The notes beneath the pieces are model-generated. The model searched no databases and had not been told where the DNA came from. It saw only the letters and a program-made list of their open reading frames with translations. Positions 53,735-61,601 of a stretch of 64,000 bases of DNA are shown piece by piece. Location of the stretch: contig JADCRD010000003.1 of NCBI GenBank assembly GCA_014946745.1, positions 310,001-374,000 on the forward strand. Reading direction: 5' to 3'. The DNA comes from Lysobacterales bacterium. Its GTDB lineage: Bacteria > Pseudomonadota > Gammaproteobacteria > Xanthomonadales > Xanthomonadaceae. Made by a program: the position numbers and the translations under genes. Each line of letters starts with the position of its first letter. Position 1 is the stretch's first letter.

Positions 53735-55054
53735 ATGCGTCTGCTCTACACGCTTGCCATGTATCTGCTGACGCCGCTGATCTTCTATCGGCTGCTGGCG
53801 CGCGGGCTGCGCATGCCGGGCTACTACGCCCGCTGGCGCGAACGCTTCGGTCACTTCAAGTCGCCGCGCTTCGAGCGCAGCATCTGGGTGCATGCCGTCT
53901 CGGTGGGTGAGGTCAATGCCGCGGCACCGCTGGTCGAAGCCCTGCGGCGCCGCTACGCCGACCTGCCTTTCGTGCTGACCACAGTGACGCCCACGGGCTC
54001 CGATCGGGTGCGTCAGCTCTGGGGAGACGACGTCTTCCACGTCTACTTGCCGTATGACCTGCCGGGCTCGGTGCGGCGTTTCCTCGACGCCACCCAGCCG
54101 CAGCTGGCGGTGGTGATGGAGACCGAGATCTGGCCGAACCTGTTCCTGTCCTGCGAGGCAGCCGACATCCCGGTGGTGGTGGCCAATGCGCGCCTGTCCG
54201 ACAAGTCGCTGCGCGGCTACGGGCCGGTGCGGCCGATCATCCGCGCGGCCATCCGCAGCGCGCGCTTCGTCGCCGCGCAGTCGCAGCAGGACGCCGACCG
54301 CTTTCTCAGCCTGGGCGCGCGGCCGGACCGCCTGCGCGTCGTCGGCAACCTGAAGTTCGATCTGCAGGTGAAGCCGGAGCTGTTCACCGAGGCGACCGAA
54401 GCGCGCGCGCGCTGGGGGGCGCAGCGGCCCGTGTGGATCGCCGCCAGCACCCACGAGGGCGAGGAGCTGGCGATCATCGAAGCGCATTCGCGGCTGTTGA
54501 ACCGCTTCCCGGATGCCCTGCTGCTGGTCGCGCCGCGGCATCCCGAGCGCTTCAAGCCGATGGTGCAGCTGTGCCGCAGCTATGGCTTCGCCACCCGCAC
54601 CCGCAGTGAAGACGACGAGCCCAATCCGCAAAGCCAGTGTTTCGTCATCGACACCCTGGGCGAACTGGTCAATTTCATCGCCTGCGCCGATGTCGCCTTT
54701 GTGGCGGGCTCGCTGGAAGCGATCGGCGGCCACAACGTGCTGGAGCCCGCGGCGCTGGGCGTGCCGGTGGTGGTGGGCCCGCACACCTTCAACTTCGAAG
54801 AGGTCACCGACCTGCTGCTGGAGCAGGGCGCAGCGCTGCGCGTGGTCGATTCCGAAGACCTTTCGCGGGCACTGCAGACGCTGCTGGCCGATCCCGCTCG
54901 ACGCGCGCAGATGGGCGAAGCCTGCAAGCGCACGGTCGGCCATGAGCGCGGTGCGGTCGAACGCACGCTCGATGTGATCGGCCGCGTGCTGCGCGGCGAA
55001 ATCGAGCCGGGCGCTGACGCCAGCGACAGCCGTCCCGGCCTGCGCGGGCGCTGA
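53735..55054 (+). CDS. waaA: 3-deoxy-D-manno-octulosonic acid (KDO) transferase
   Basis: 439 aa. N-terminal membrane anchor (LYTLAMYLLTPLIFYRLL). First Rossmann-like domain contains WVHAVSVGEVNAAAPLVEAL with the catalytic Glu in VGEV, LTTVTPTGSDRV, and VMETEIWPNLF. The second domain has NLKFD, IAASTHEGEE, LLLVAPRHPERF, FVAGSLEAIGGHNVLEPAALGVPVVVGPHTFNF, the GT30 nucleotide-sugar site. It transfers KDO from CMP-KDO onto lipid A precursor at the inner membrane. Essential for LPS in most Gram-negatives. Confidence 0.96.
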   Translation: MRLLYTLAMYLLTPLIFYRLLARGLRMPGYYARWRERFGHFKSPRFERSIWVHAVSVGEVNAAAPLVEALRRRYADLPFVLTTVTPTGSDRVRQLWGDDVFHVYLPYDLPGSVRRFLDATQPQLAVVMETEIWPNLFLSCEAADIPVVVANARLSDKSLRGYGPVRPIIRAAIRSARFVAAQSQQDADRFLSLGARPDRLRVVGNLKFDLQVKPELFTEATEARARWGAQRPVWIAASTHEGEELAIIEAHSRLLNRFPDALLLVAPRHPERFKPMVQLCRSYGFATRTRSEDDEPNPQSQCFVIDTLGELVNFIACADVAFVAGSLEAIGGHNVLEPAALGVPVVVGPHTFNFEEVTDLLLEQGAALRVVDSEDLSRALQTLLADPARRAQMGEACKRTVGHERGAVERTLDVIGRVLRGEIEPGADASDSRPGLRGR

Positions 55055-55138
55055 GGCTTCGACCGCTTGTCGGCGCGCTCCTGCCTGCCGCGCCCGCAGC
55101 GCGACTAGAATGCCGCTGGCTCCTTCTGCCTGCGGTCC

Positions 55139-56368
55139 ATGCTCGACTGGCTCACCCTCGACGCTCGAACCCTGCTGCAGGTCTCCCTGCTTCTGGTGCT
55201 GTTGAACGCCGCCGCGTTCGCACTGCTGCTGCCCAGCCTGGCGGATGAGCTCAAGCCCAGTGCACGCAGCTGGGGCTTGGGGATCGCGCTGCAGTGGCTG
55301 GGCGGCGCCGTGTTCGCTCACGAAGTCGAGCTGGCCGCCTACTTGCCGGCCTCGGCGCTGACCGCTTTTGCTCATCTCGCTGCCTTGGCGGGAATGAGCC
55401 TCTACGTGCATGCATTGCGACGCTTCAACGGGCTCGGCTTCCACTGGACGCAGGCGCTGCCCGGCCTTGTCTGCGGCCTCGCCATCGTGGCCGCCACGGC
55501 GCTCGACAGCGGGCTGGCGCCGCGCATTCTGTTCACCTCGCTGGGCCTCGCCGTGCTGCTGGTGATGGGCCTGCGCCTGCTCAGCACGGACACGCCGCTG
55601 GCCCCACGGGTCAGCCGCCGCGTGCTGCGCTTCGCGCTGGCAACGCTTGCGCTGGCCGTGACGGTGCGGGCCGTCCACGTGCTGATCGAGCCGCCGCAGG
55701 TGTCCGCGCTGGTCGACATCGGACGCGGCCCCTTGGTACTGCAGCTGCTGCTGATGTGCGCCCTGCCACTGGTGGGCACCAGCGCCTTCTTCGCGATGTG
55801 CTCGGAGCGCGTGCGCCTCGGCTGGGAGTCAGCCGCCTCCACCGATTTCCTGACCGGCCTGCCGAACCGGCGCAGCCTTGTCGAAGCCGCGCAGCAGGCG
55901 ATCCGCCAGACGCGAGCGCGCGGCGGCAGGCTGACGCTGGCGATCCTCGATGTCGACCACTTCAAACGCTTGAACGACCGTTTCGGCCATGCCGCCGGTG
56001 ATCTCGCCCTCAAGCATCTGGGCAGCCGTTTGCGAGCGCTCTGCGGCGAGCACGAGATGCCGGCGCGCGCGGGCGGCGAGGAGTTCTGCCTGCTGTCGCG
56101 CGACAGTGCACCCGAGGCAGTGGCGCAGCTGCTGACCGGTCTGCAGCGCAGCCTGCTCGATGCGCCGTTCGAATGGGAAGGTGAGCAGGTGGTGCTCAGC
56201 TTTTCCGCGGGCATAGCCGGGCTTGAGGCTGACGACGGTGGATTCGACAGTCTGCTCGGACGCGCCGACCAGGCGCTGTACGCCGCCAAGCAGCAGGGCC
56301 GTCAGCGTGTGGTGGTCGCACGGCCGGCGGGCCTGCAGGCGGCTGCACTGGCCTGGGATCCAGCATGA
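55139..56368 (+). CDS. Membrane diguanylate cyclase (GGDEF)
   Basis: 409 aa. About seven hydrophobic helices fill residues 8-220 (LLQVSLLLVLLNAAAFALLL, YLPASALTAFAHLAALAGMS, LVLQLLLMCALPLVGTSAFF). The C-terminal GGDEF domain (~232-395) has STDFLTGLPNRRSLVEAAQQ, DVDHFKRLNDRFGHAAGD and the active-site loop ARAGGEEF. No RxxD inhibitory site is obvious directly before it. The signal recognised by the membrane part is unknown. The stop overlaps the next gene by 4 nt. Confidence 0.9.
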   Translation: MLDWLTLDARTLLQVSLLLVLLNAAAFALLLPSLADELKPSARSWGLGIALQWLGGAVFAHEVELAAYLPASALTAFAHLAALAGMSLYVHALRRFNGLGFHWTQALPGLVCGLAIVAATALDSGLAPRILFTSLGLAVLLVMGLRLLSTDTPLAPRVSRRVLRFALATLALAVTVRAVHVLIEPPQVSALVDIGRGPLVLQLLLMCALPLVGTSAFFAMCSERVRLGWESAASTDFLTGLPNRRSLVEAAQQAIRQTRARGGRLTLAILDVDHFKRLNDRFGHAAGDLALKHLGSRLRALCGEHEMPARAGGEEFCLLSRDSAPEAVAQLLTGLQRSLLDAPFEWEGEQVVLSFSAGIAGLEADDGGFDSLLGRADQALYAAKQQGRQRVVVARPAGLQAAALAWDPA

Positions 56369-56808
56369 GCGCTCTGCCCGAACAGCCCGGCGATAGCGCC
56401 CTGCGCGACTGGCTGCGCGGTATGCGCCGTATCGCGGTGCTCGGCATCAAGACGGCAGCGGCCTCGGCGCAGCCGGCCTACTACGTTCCCGAGTCCCTGC
56501 AGCGGGCGGGCATCGACATCGTTCCTGTGCCGGTCTACTACCCGGAGGCCACCGAAATTCTCGGCGCACCGGTGTATCGGCGTCTGCAGGACGTTCCCGG
56601 TCGCCTCGATCTGGTCTGCGTGTTTCGTCGTCCACAGGACCTCGCCGCGCATCTCGACGACATCCTCGCCGCCCGGCCGCAGGGCGTCTGGCTGCAGTCG
56701 GGCATCCGCGACGACGCCTTCGCCGCGCAGCTGCGTGCCGCAGGCATCGATGTCGTGCAGGACCGCTGTCTGATGGTCGAGCACCGGCGCTTGATCGCTG
56801 TGGGCTAG
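56365..56808 (+). CDS. CoA-binding protein (YccU-like)
   Basis: 147 aa, a single CoA_binding Rossmann domain: RRIAVLGIKTAAASAQPAYYVPESLQRAG, VPVYYPEATEILGAPVYRRL, LDLVCVFRRPQDLAAHLDD, VWLQSGIRDDAFAAQLRAAGIDVVQDRCLMVEHRRL. This matches the YccU family, small cytosolic proteins that bind CoA-type ligands and whose role is unknown. Translationally coupled to the diguanylate cyclase. Its TAG is directly followed by copy C of the hairpin element. Confidence 0.9.
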   Translation: MSALPEQPGDSALRDWLRGMRRIAVLGIKTAAASAQPAYYVPESLQRAGIDIVPVPVYYPEATEILGAPVYRRLQDVPGRLDLVCVFRRPQDLAAHLDDILAARPQGVWLQSGIRDDAFAAQLRAAGIDVVQDRCLMVEHRRLIAVG

Positions 56809-56962
56809 CAGCTTGCTGAAAAACTCCCTTCCGGGGAGCTTTTCAAGTCGGCCGTCCGGCGCAGGTCCGTACCGCCTCACGACAAAGCCATCGCTTACGC
56901 GCTTGCTTCGTCGTGCCGGCCATTCCTGGCCGGGCCGGCAGGCTGTTCTTCAACAGCCTGCC
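56809..56962. repeat. 155-bp hairpin element, copy C
   Basis: Begins with CAGCTTGCTGAAAAACTCCC one base after the CoA-binding gene stop and ends AACAGCCTGCC. Same orientation as copy B, opposite to A. The AAAACTCCC/GGGAGC arm pair and the central CCGGCCA pair are kept. Confidence 0.9.
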
Positions 56963-57054
56963 AGGCGCCTGCGCAACAGAAGCCATCGAAGCGGAAGCGT
57001 GAAGCTCGTTGGCGCGTGACCACGCATCGCCTGCCCGAGCCGCGAGCGCGGTCC

Positions 57055-57822
57055 TCAGCCCAGGCGCCGCGTCCCCAACACCGCCCCGCGCTCGCGCATC
57101 GCTGCGAGCAGGGCGGCGGCCGGCGCGATCAGCGCGTCGGCCTCCAGGCCCCAGGCGACGGCCAAGCGCTGCACCAGGGCCAGGCCGGTGTCCGGCGCGC
57201 TGCGGATCTGCTCCAGCAAGGCAAAGCCGAGAGGATCGAGACGCGCGAACCTCACGCTGTGGTCGGCCGCGCGCTGCAGCAGCAGCAGGGTCGGTTCAGC
57301 GGGCGGGGCATCCGGCTGGTGCTCGGGACGCAGGCGGTCGACTGGCCACACATAGGCCAGCGGCCAGGCCTGCGGTGACAGCACCGGCACGCCCTGCATC
57401 AGGTCGCCCTGCGGGTCGATGCTTGCGGGGTCTTCGTTCGCATCGGACAGCGCGATGCCCAGCTCGGCCCACTCGTAGTGCGCCAGCTCAGGCAGGAAGG
57501 GCGGGTCGCCGCGGCCGGCCTCAGCGCGTGCCGACAGATACGCGATGAACTCCTGGCCCACTTCCGGAAACAGCGGCGTCTGCGCGCGGTGCTCGCGAAT
57601 GAAATCGTCCATCAGCGCGTTCCAGAACGCTTCGCCGCGCAGGCGGCGGATCACCGGAAACTGGCTGCTGAGCAGCCCGGCCACGGTGTTGCGGATCAAC
57701 TCGCGATAGACCTGCAGCCGGCGCGGTTCGATGCCCGGTGGCGGCGTTTGGTTGGCGGGATCGCGGATCCAGTGCGCCAACGCCAGTTGCTGCTGGCGCA
57801 GGGTCTCAGGCGCGGCGGGCAT
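57055..57822 (-). CDS. hvfC: HvfC/BufC-type partner protein (DUF2063, putative DNA-binding domain)
   Basis: 255 aa from the ATG at 57822; ATG at 57852 is possible. The N-terminal ~100 residues match the DUF2063 fold ([72 protein letters not shown]). The C-terminal part (~150-255) is winged-helix-like ([19 protein letters not shown]). In characterised MNIO systems the C protein presents the precursor peptide to the B enzyme and does not act on DNA. The gene overlaps hvfB by 17 nt and follows it, as in HvfABC/bufferin operons. Confidence 0.85.
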   Translation of the reverse strand: MPAAPETLRQQQLALAHWIRDPANQTPPPGIEPRRLQVYRELIRNTVAGLLSSQFPVIRRLRGEAFWNALMDDFIREHRAQTPLFPEVGQEFIAYLSARAEAGRGDPPFLPELAHYEWAELGIALSDANEDPASIDPQGDLMQGVPVLSPQAWPLAYVWPVDRLRPEHQPDAPPAEPTLLLLQRAADHSVRFARLDPLGFALLEQIRSAPDTGLALVQRLAVAWGLEADALIAPAAALLAAMRERGAVLGTRRLG

Positions 57823-58654
57823 GGGCAGGCTCGGTGCGCTCGCGGTATGCATGCTGGATCGCCGCAATGCGGTCGACTTCGGTCAGCAGTTCATGCATCG
57901 GCGGGAAGTTGAAGTCGCGCTCCAGCAGGGTCGGCTTCAGCCCGCAGTGCGCATAGGCCGCGTCCAGCAGGGCCCAGACGGGATCGATCACGGCGGCGCC
58001 GTGGGTGTCGATGATCAGATCCGGCGCTTCGACGTAGTGGCCGGCCACATGCAGGCTCGCCACGCGTTCGGCCGGCAGCGCGTGCAGGAAGGCGAGCGCG
58101 TCGTAGCTGTGGTTGATGCTGTTGACGTGGATATTGTTCACGTCCAGCAGCAGATCGCAGTCGGCCTCATCCAGCACGGCGCGGAGGAAGTCGATCTCGG
58201 CCATGGCCTGATAGGGCGCCGCGTAGTAGCTGATGTTCTCGATCGCGATGCGCCGACCCAGCGCGTCCTGCACCTCACCGATGCGCGCGGCGACATGACG
58301 CACCGCTTCCTCGGTGAAGGGCAGCGGCAGCAGGTCGTAGAGCTGGCCCTCGTCGCTGCAGTAGCTCAGGTGCTCGCTGTACAGCGGGCAGCCCAGCGCA
58401 TCGAGAAACGCGCGCAGACGCTTGAGGTAGCCCGTGTCGAAAGGCTCGGGCCCGCCCAGCGAGAGGCTGAGGCCATGGGCCGAGATCGGGAAGCGCTCGC
58501 GCAGCGCATCCAGGGCCTCGCGCCGCTTGCCGCCCACCCCGATCCAGTTGTCCGGCGCCAGCTCAAGAAAGCCGACGCGACCCGGCGGCAGGGCCAGAAG
58601 CTCGTCCAGCAGCGGGCGGCGCAGGCCCAAGCCGCATAGCGACAGCGCATCCAT
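57806..58654 (-). CDS. hvfB: HvfB/BufB-type MNIO (DUF692) cysteine-modifying enzyme
   Basis: 282 aa, full DUF692 length, with GAAGG 7 nt before the ATG. The TIM-barrel metal ligands are all present: E31 in FLELAPDN, H60 in AHGLSL, E94-H95 in YSEHLSYC, E139 in AIENISYY, D171/N174/H176 in [12 protein letters not shown]202 and H206 in LHVAGHY, D216/H218 in IIDTHG and E245 in LLERDF. Multinuclear non-haem iron oxidases of this family convert precursor cysteines to copper-binding heterocycles or oxazolone/thioamide groups. The expected substrate is the Cys-rich peptide encoded upstream at 58992-59300. Confidence 0.92.
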   Translation of the reverse strand: MDALSLCGLGLRRPLLDELLALPPGRVGFLELAPDNWIGVGGKRREALDALRERFPISAHGLSLSLGGPEPFDTGYLKRLRAFLDALGCPLYSEHLSYCSDEGQLYDLLPLPFTEEAVRHVAARIGEVQDALGRRIAIENISYYAAPYQAMAEIDFLRAVLDEADCDLLLDVNNIHVNSINHSYDALAFLHALPAERVASLHVAGHYVEAPDLIIDTHGAAVIDPVWALLDAAYAHCGLKPTLLERDFNFPPMHELLTEVDRIAAIQHAYRERTEPAHARRA

Positions 58655-58991
58655 GGTGTGCCTTCGATCTCGGTGAAAACAGAACGTTACCGGCAGCGAT
58701 CGCGGAGGCCCGCTGCCGACCGTGCGACGCGCACCCGCGGCGGGTGCGCGTCGCAGCAGTCTCTCAAGAGCCAGAAGCCTCGCCCCGACACTGCCGTGGC
58801 TGCATCACGAAGCCCGGCTGTTTGCAGGAGCGAGCTTGCTCGCGACCGGCAGGGTGTGTGCAAGGCGCAGGCTGCGGTCGCCTTCAAGCAGGCTCCTACA
58901 AACAACGCGAGCCGGTGAACACGCGCTTCTTCGAAAACACCTGGACCGCAGCGCGGGTCTGAGAAGCTCTCAGCTCAGGCCACGCGTGCGA
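58655..58991. other. Intergenic region between hvfA and hvfB
   Basis: 337 bp, unusually long for an A-B junction. It contains a REPIN-like inverted pair at 58820-58904. Short ORFs here are not convincing. Confidence 0.7.
58820..58904. repeat. REPIN-like inverted REP pair
   Basis: Left unit GTTTGCAGGAGCGAGC-TTGCTCGCGACC is a REP of the TAGGAGC-G-type known from pseudomonads and relatives. The right unit (GGTCGCC...AAGCAGGCTCCTACAAAC) is its inverted partner, so the ends GTTTG-AGGAGC / GCTCCTACAAAC face outward. Located between hvfA and hvfB, where it can stabilise or stop the hvfA transcript. Confidence 0.8.
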
Positions 58992-59300
58992 TCAGGCGGC
59001 GCCGCCGCACTTGCCCTCGCCGCACTTGCCTTCGCCGCAGCTGCCTTCCTTGTCCTTGTCGGCCTCTTCGCCCTCTTCAGCCTCGGTGGGCTCGCCGCCG
59101 CACTTGCCTTCACCGCACTTGCCCTCGCCGCAGGCGCCTTCCTTGTCTTCCTTCGGCTCGTCTTCCTTGTGGTCGTCGACGAGCTGGTAGCCCTGCTTGA
59201 GATCCTGCACCTGGAAGGCCTGGGCGACGGGAGCGGCGATCAGGCTGGCGGCAAACGCGGCGCCCAGGGCGAGACCAAGGTTCTTGCTGTTGCTGTTCAT
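58992..59300 (-). CDS. hvfA: HvfA/bufferin-type RiPP precursor with six EGxCG motifs
   Basis: 102 aa from the ATG at 59300 (AGAGGA 8-9 nt upstream). Signal peptide 1-28 (GLALGAAFAASLIAAPVAQA). Mature leader ~29-53 is acidic (QVQDLKQGYQLVDDHKEDEP). The core has two blocks of three: EGACG-EGKCG-EGKCG (C57, C62, C67) and EGSCG-EGKCG-EGKCG (C88, C93, C98), separated by a Glu-rich linker. EGKCG is the motif modified by MNIO enzymes in HvfA, and Cys is absent elsewhere. The product is expected to be a periplasmic or secreted copper-binding modified peptide. It leads the A-B-C gene run and has an upstream motif shared with its sigma factor (59456). Confidence 0.92.
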   Translation of the reverse strand: MNSNSKNLGLALGAAFAASLIAAPVAQAFQVQDLKQGYQLVDDHKEDEPKEDKEGACGEGKCGEGKCGGEPTEAEEGEEADKDKEGSCGEGKCGEGKCGGAA

Positions 59301-59455
59301 GCGTTCAATCCTCTGTGGCATGGGCCGGGGCCCGGATGGAATCCGCCCGGCGGGCGGTGCTGGACGCGACGCGCGAGGGTGCCCCCGGCGCGGCGCGTGA
59401 TTCAAGTGGGACGCAAAGCTTCCGTGTGTCCTTGCCGCGAAGAGCGCGGAAGCCA

Positions 59456-59467
59456 GCGCTTGATTGC
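59456..59467 (-). promoter_or_regulatory. Shared motif upstream of hvfA (putative ECF promoter element)
   Basis: On the minus strand GCAATCAAGCGC, 156 bp before the hvfA start and after the anti-sigma stop. The identical 12-mer occurs upstream of the sigma operon and of the DoxX-like gene, always pointing at the gene. GCGCTCTTC lies 8 nt further on and could be the -10 region. Confidence 0.65.
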
Positions 59468-59512
59468 CCGCTCAGCGTACGAATCTGCCGTTGCCGAGTG
59501 CCGACGGCCGGT

Positions 59513-60157
59513 TCACGCTGCGGCCATCGCCATCAGTACGCCGCGGTCGTGGCAGAGACTGACCTTGAGCCCGCGCGCCATCGCCGTCGCGGGCGCCGCC
59601 GCCACCTGCATATCGGGCACGCCGCGATGCCGCGCCGGATCGAAGCGCGCCTGGCAGACGCCGATGACGTCCGCACCGACGCGGTAGCGGAGCATCACCG
59701 CGGGCACCGAGGCGATCGAACAGTGGCGCGCACCGATCAGCTGGGCGCCTGCAGGGAGCTCGAAGGGGATGTCCTGCAGCAGGAAACCGACCCCGGCAAA
59801 CGCTTCGCGCAGCTCGCCCAAGGAGGCGGAGGCCACGTCCAGCGGTTTGTCGTACAGATGGTTGTAGGCGATCTCGTCGGCCAGGGTCTGCAGGTTGCTG
59901 GTGTCGCGGAAGGCGCTGAGGCCGAACAGACCCCAGTAGCCGACCGCACCCGCCGCCGTGACGCTGGCAGCCAGCGCGAGGAACCGGCGGCGCTCGGGCT
60001 GTGGTACACGCGGAGGCGTGCTGCCGACGCCCGAGGCTGAGGGCGCAGCGGCATCGAGCCGCGCGCGCAGGGCGTCCAGCTGCGCGATGTCCAGCCGCTG
60101 CTCCACGAACTGTTCGCGCAGCGCCTCGCGCAGTGGCTTCTTTGCTGAAGGGTTCAT
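59513..60157 (-). CDS. Membrane anti-sigma factor of the hvf locus
   Basis: 214 aa. Residues 1-~52 form a cytoplasmic helical sigma-binding region (REALREQFVEQRLDIAQLDALRARL). One membrane helix is at ~56-80 (RFLALAASVTAAGAVGYWGL). The periplasmic part (~81-214) has cysteines and histidines in GARHCSIASVPAVMLRY, VIGVCQARFD and VSLCHDRGVL, plausible metal or redox ligands. It overlaps the ECF sigma gene by 4 nt, the usual sigma/anti-sigma order. Metal sensing is inferred from the Cys/His content and the neighbouring genes. Confidence 0.82.
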   Translation of the reverse strand: MNPSAKKPLREALREQFVEQRLDIAQLDALRARLDAAAPSASGVGSTPPRVPQPERRRFLALAASVTAAGAVGYWGLFGLSAFRDTSNLQTLADEIAYNHLYDKPLDVASASLGELREAFAGVGFLLQDIPFELPAGAQLIGARHCSIASVPAVMLRYRVGADVIGVCQARFDPARHRGVPDMQVAAAPATAMARGLKVSLCHDRGVLMAMAAA

Positions 60158-60642
60158 GCCATGCCTCCCGCCCGCGCGCCGTCGGCGTCGCCGGCAAACT
60201 TCTTGCGCAGTCGATGCATGCGCGCCAGCAGAGTGCCGCGCGGGGCACCGGTCTGCGCGCTGATCTCATCCACGGTGTAGCCCTCGACGGCCCACAGGAA
60301 CAGTACCTCGCGTTCGGCGGCGGTGAAGTCGCCCCAGACCCGCTCCAGCCAGGCCCGCTCCAGCTGCACATCTTCCAGCGCACGCAGGTCGGCCGGGATC
60401 ACCGCTTCAGCGTCTTCGATCGGGCTCCAGCGCATCTGCGAGGCGCGGCGCTGGTCGGCGAGAAAGGTGTTGCGCACGATGCGCAGGAAGTAGGCCAAGG
60501 GATTCTCGACGGCGGCGGTGGCTGCGCTCAGCCACTGGGTCACGGCCGTGTGCACCACGTCGTAGGCCTGCTCGCGCTCGCCGGTCAGGGCGATCGCGTA
60601 GCGGTAGGCGCGCTGGAAATCCTCGTCGCCCAGCCGGTTCAT
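60154..60642 (-). CDS. ECF RNA polymerase sigma factor of the hvf locus
   Basis: 162 aa from the ATG at 60642. Sigma-2: FQRAYRYAIALTGEREQAYDVVHTAVTQWL to ENPLAYFLRIVRNTFLADQRRA. Sigma-4: FTAAEREVLFLWAVEGYTVDEISAQTGAPRGTLLARMHRLRKKF with a clear HTH. It should direct transcription of its own operon, hvfA and the divergent DoxX-like gene, all of which carry GCAATCAAGCGC upstream. Longer in-frame readings run into that regulatory region and were rejected. Confidence 0.88.
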   Translation of the reverse strand: MNRLGDEDFQRAYRYAIALTGEREQAYDVVHTAVTQWLSAATAAVENPLAYFLRIVRNTFLADQRRASQMRWSPIEDAEAVIPADLRALEDVQLERAWLERVWGDFTAAEREVLFLWAVEGYTVDEISAQTGAPRGTLLARMHRLRKKFAGDADGARAGGMA

Positions 60643-60743
60643 GAACGCCGCGTCCGTGTGTGTGAGCGAATGTGCGCAAGGGTCTGCATGGGTGGGGTCT
60701 CCCGCGGCGATCCGCGTTCGAAGGCCAAGGATGCGCCAGCGGG

Positions 60744-60758
60744 GCGCTTGATTGCATC
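60744..60758 (-). promoter_or_regulatory. Shared motif upstream of the ECF sigma gene
   Basis: On the minus strand GATGCAATCAAGCGC, 102 bp before the sigma ATG. With the copy at 60798 it forms a 15-bp perfect inverted repeat with a 39-bp spacer, placed centrally between the divergent sigma and DoxX-like genes. CGCATCCTT follows 8 nt downstream as a possible -10. Confidence 0.7.
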
Positions 60759-60797
60759 CGCGCCGCGGTGCTGTGCAACGCGCTCGATCGCAAGGGC

Positions 60798-60812
60798 GAT
60801 GCAATCAAGCGC
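60798..60812 (+). promoter_or_regulatory. Shared motif upstream of the DoxX-like gene
   Basis: GATGCAATCAAGCGC on the plus strand, 53 bp before the ATG of the DoxX-like gene and in the same orientation relative to it as the other two copies. CGCCTCTGC follows 8 nt downstream. Confidence 0.7.
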
Positions 60813-60865
60813 GACGCGACCGCCTCTGCGGGCGCTTCACGCCCAGCTGACCGAGGACTCTCCGC

Positions 60866-61531
60866 ATGACCCCAATCCACACGCTTCCCGGCGCCCTGCG
60901 CGCACGACTCGATGGCCTGGCGCCCTGGCTGGCGCCGCTCGGCCTGCGCCTGATCCTCGCCTACGAGTTCGGCGAGGCAGGGCTGGAAAAGCTGCGCGGC
61001 GAAAACTGGTTTACCGGCGTCCAGTCGAAGTTTCCGTTTCCCTTCAACCACGTCGATCCGGAGCTGAGCTGGTGGCTCGCCACCTGGGCCGAACTGGGCG
61101 CGGCCGCGCTGTTGGTGGCCGGCCTGTTCACCCGCTTCGCCGCCTACAGCCTGCTGGTGCTGAGCTTCGTCGCCACCGCCGCGGTGCACTGGCCGGCGGA
61201 CTGGAGCTCACTGGCCCAGCTGTGGCAGGGCTATGCGATCCGCAACAGCGGCGCCGGCAACTTCAAGCTGCCGATGCTGTTCGCGCTGATGCTGCTGCCG
61301 CTGGTGCTGGGCGGCGGGGGTCGGTTGAGTGTCGATGCGCTGATCGCGCGCGCTCTGCCGGCAGCGGGTGCTGCGCGTGTGGACCGCGTCGCCTGGGCAC
61401 TGGCCGGGCTCGGCCTGGGCCTGCCGATCGCCATGCTGTTTCCGACGCTGGGTCTGGGCCTGATGGCGCTGGGCGCGGTGCTGGCCGTGCTGGCGTGTGG
61501 CGGCTTCTGGCGTGAGCTGAGGCAGGGCTGA
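60866..61531 (+). CDS. hvfX: DoxX-family membrane protein (HvfX-like)
   Basis: 221 aa. Four or more helices: [20 protein letters not shown] (with the family's early E/K residues and a GENWF stretch), [58 protein letters not shown] and a C-terminal pair. [19 protein letters not shown] is typical of the DoxX proteins that accompany MNIO operons. Divergent from the sigma gene across the shared 15-bp inverted repeat. Role unknown; it is often linked to redox or metal stress. Confidence 0.86.
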   Translation: MTPIHTLPGALRARLDGLAPWLAPLGLRLILAYEFGEAGLEKLRGENWFTGVQSKFPFPFNHVDPELSWWLATWAELGAAALLVAGLFTRFAAYSLLVLSFVATAAVHWPADWSSLAQLWQGYAIRNSGAGNFKLPMLFALMLLPLVLGGGGRLSVDALIARALPAAGAARVDRVAWALAGLGLGLPIAMLFPTLGLGLMALGAVLAVLACGGFWRELRQG

Positions 61532-61565
61532 TCCGCTCGGCGCTGTGGCGCGCAAGCGAGCGCGC

Positions 61566-61601
61566 ACGCGGATCCGGCGCGCGCCTGATCCGCGTTGTCT
61601 T
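61566..61601 (+). terminator. Hairpin terminator after hvfX
   Basis: Stem ACGCGGATC / GATCCGCGT extended inward by GGCGC/GCGCC, then TGTCTT. It lies between the convergent hvfX and sialidase-like genes. Weak T tract, so moderate support. Confidence 0.55.
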
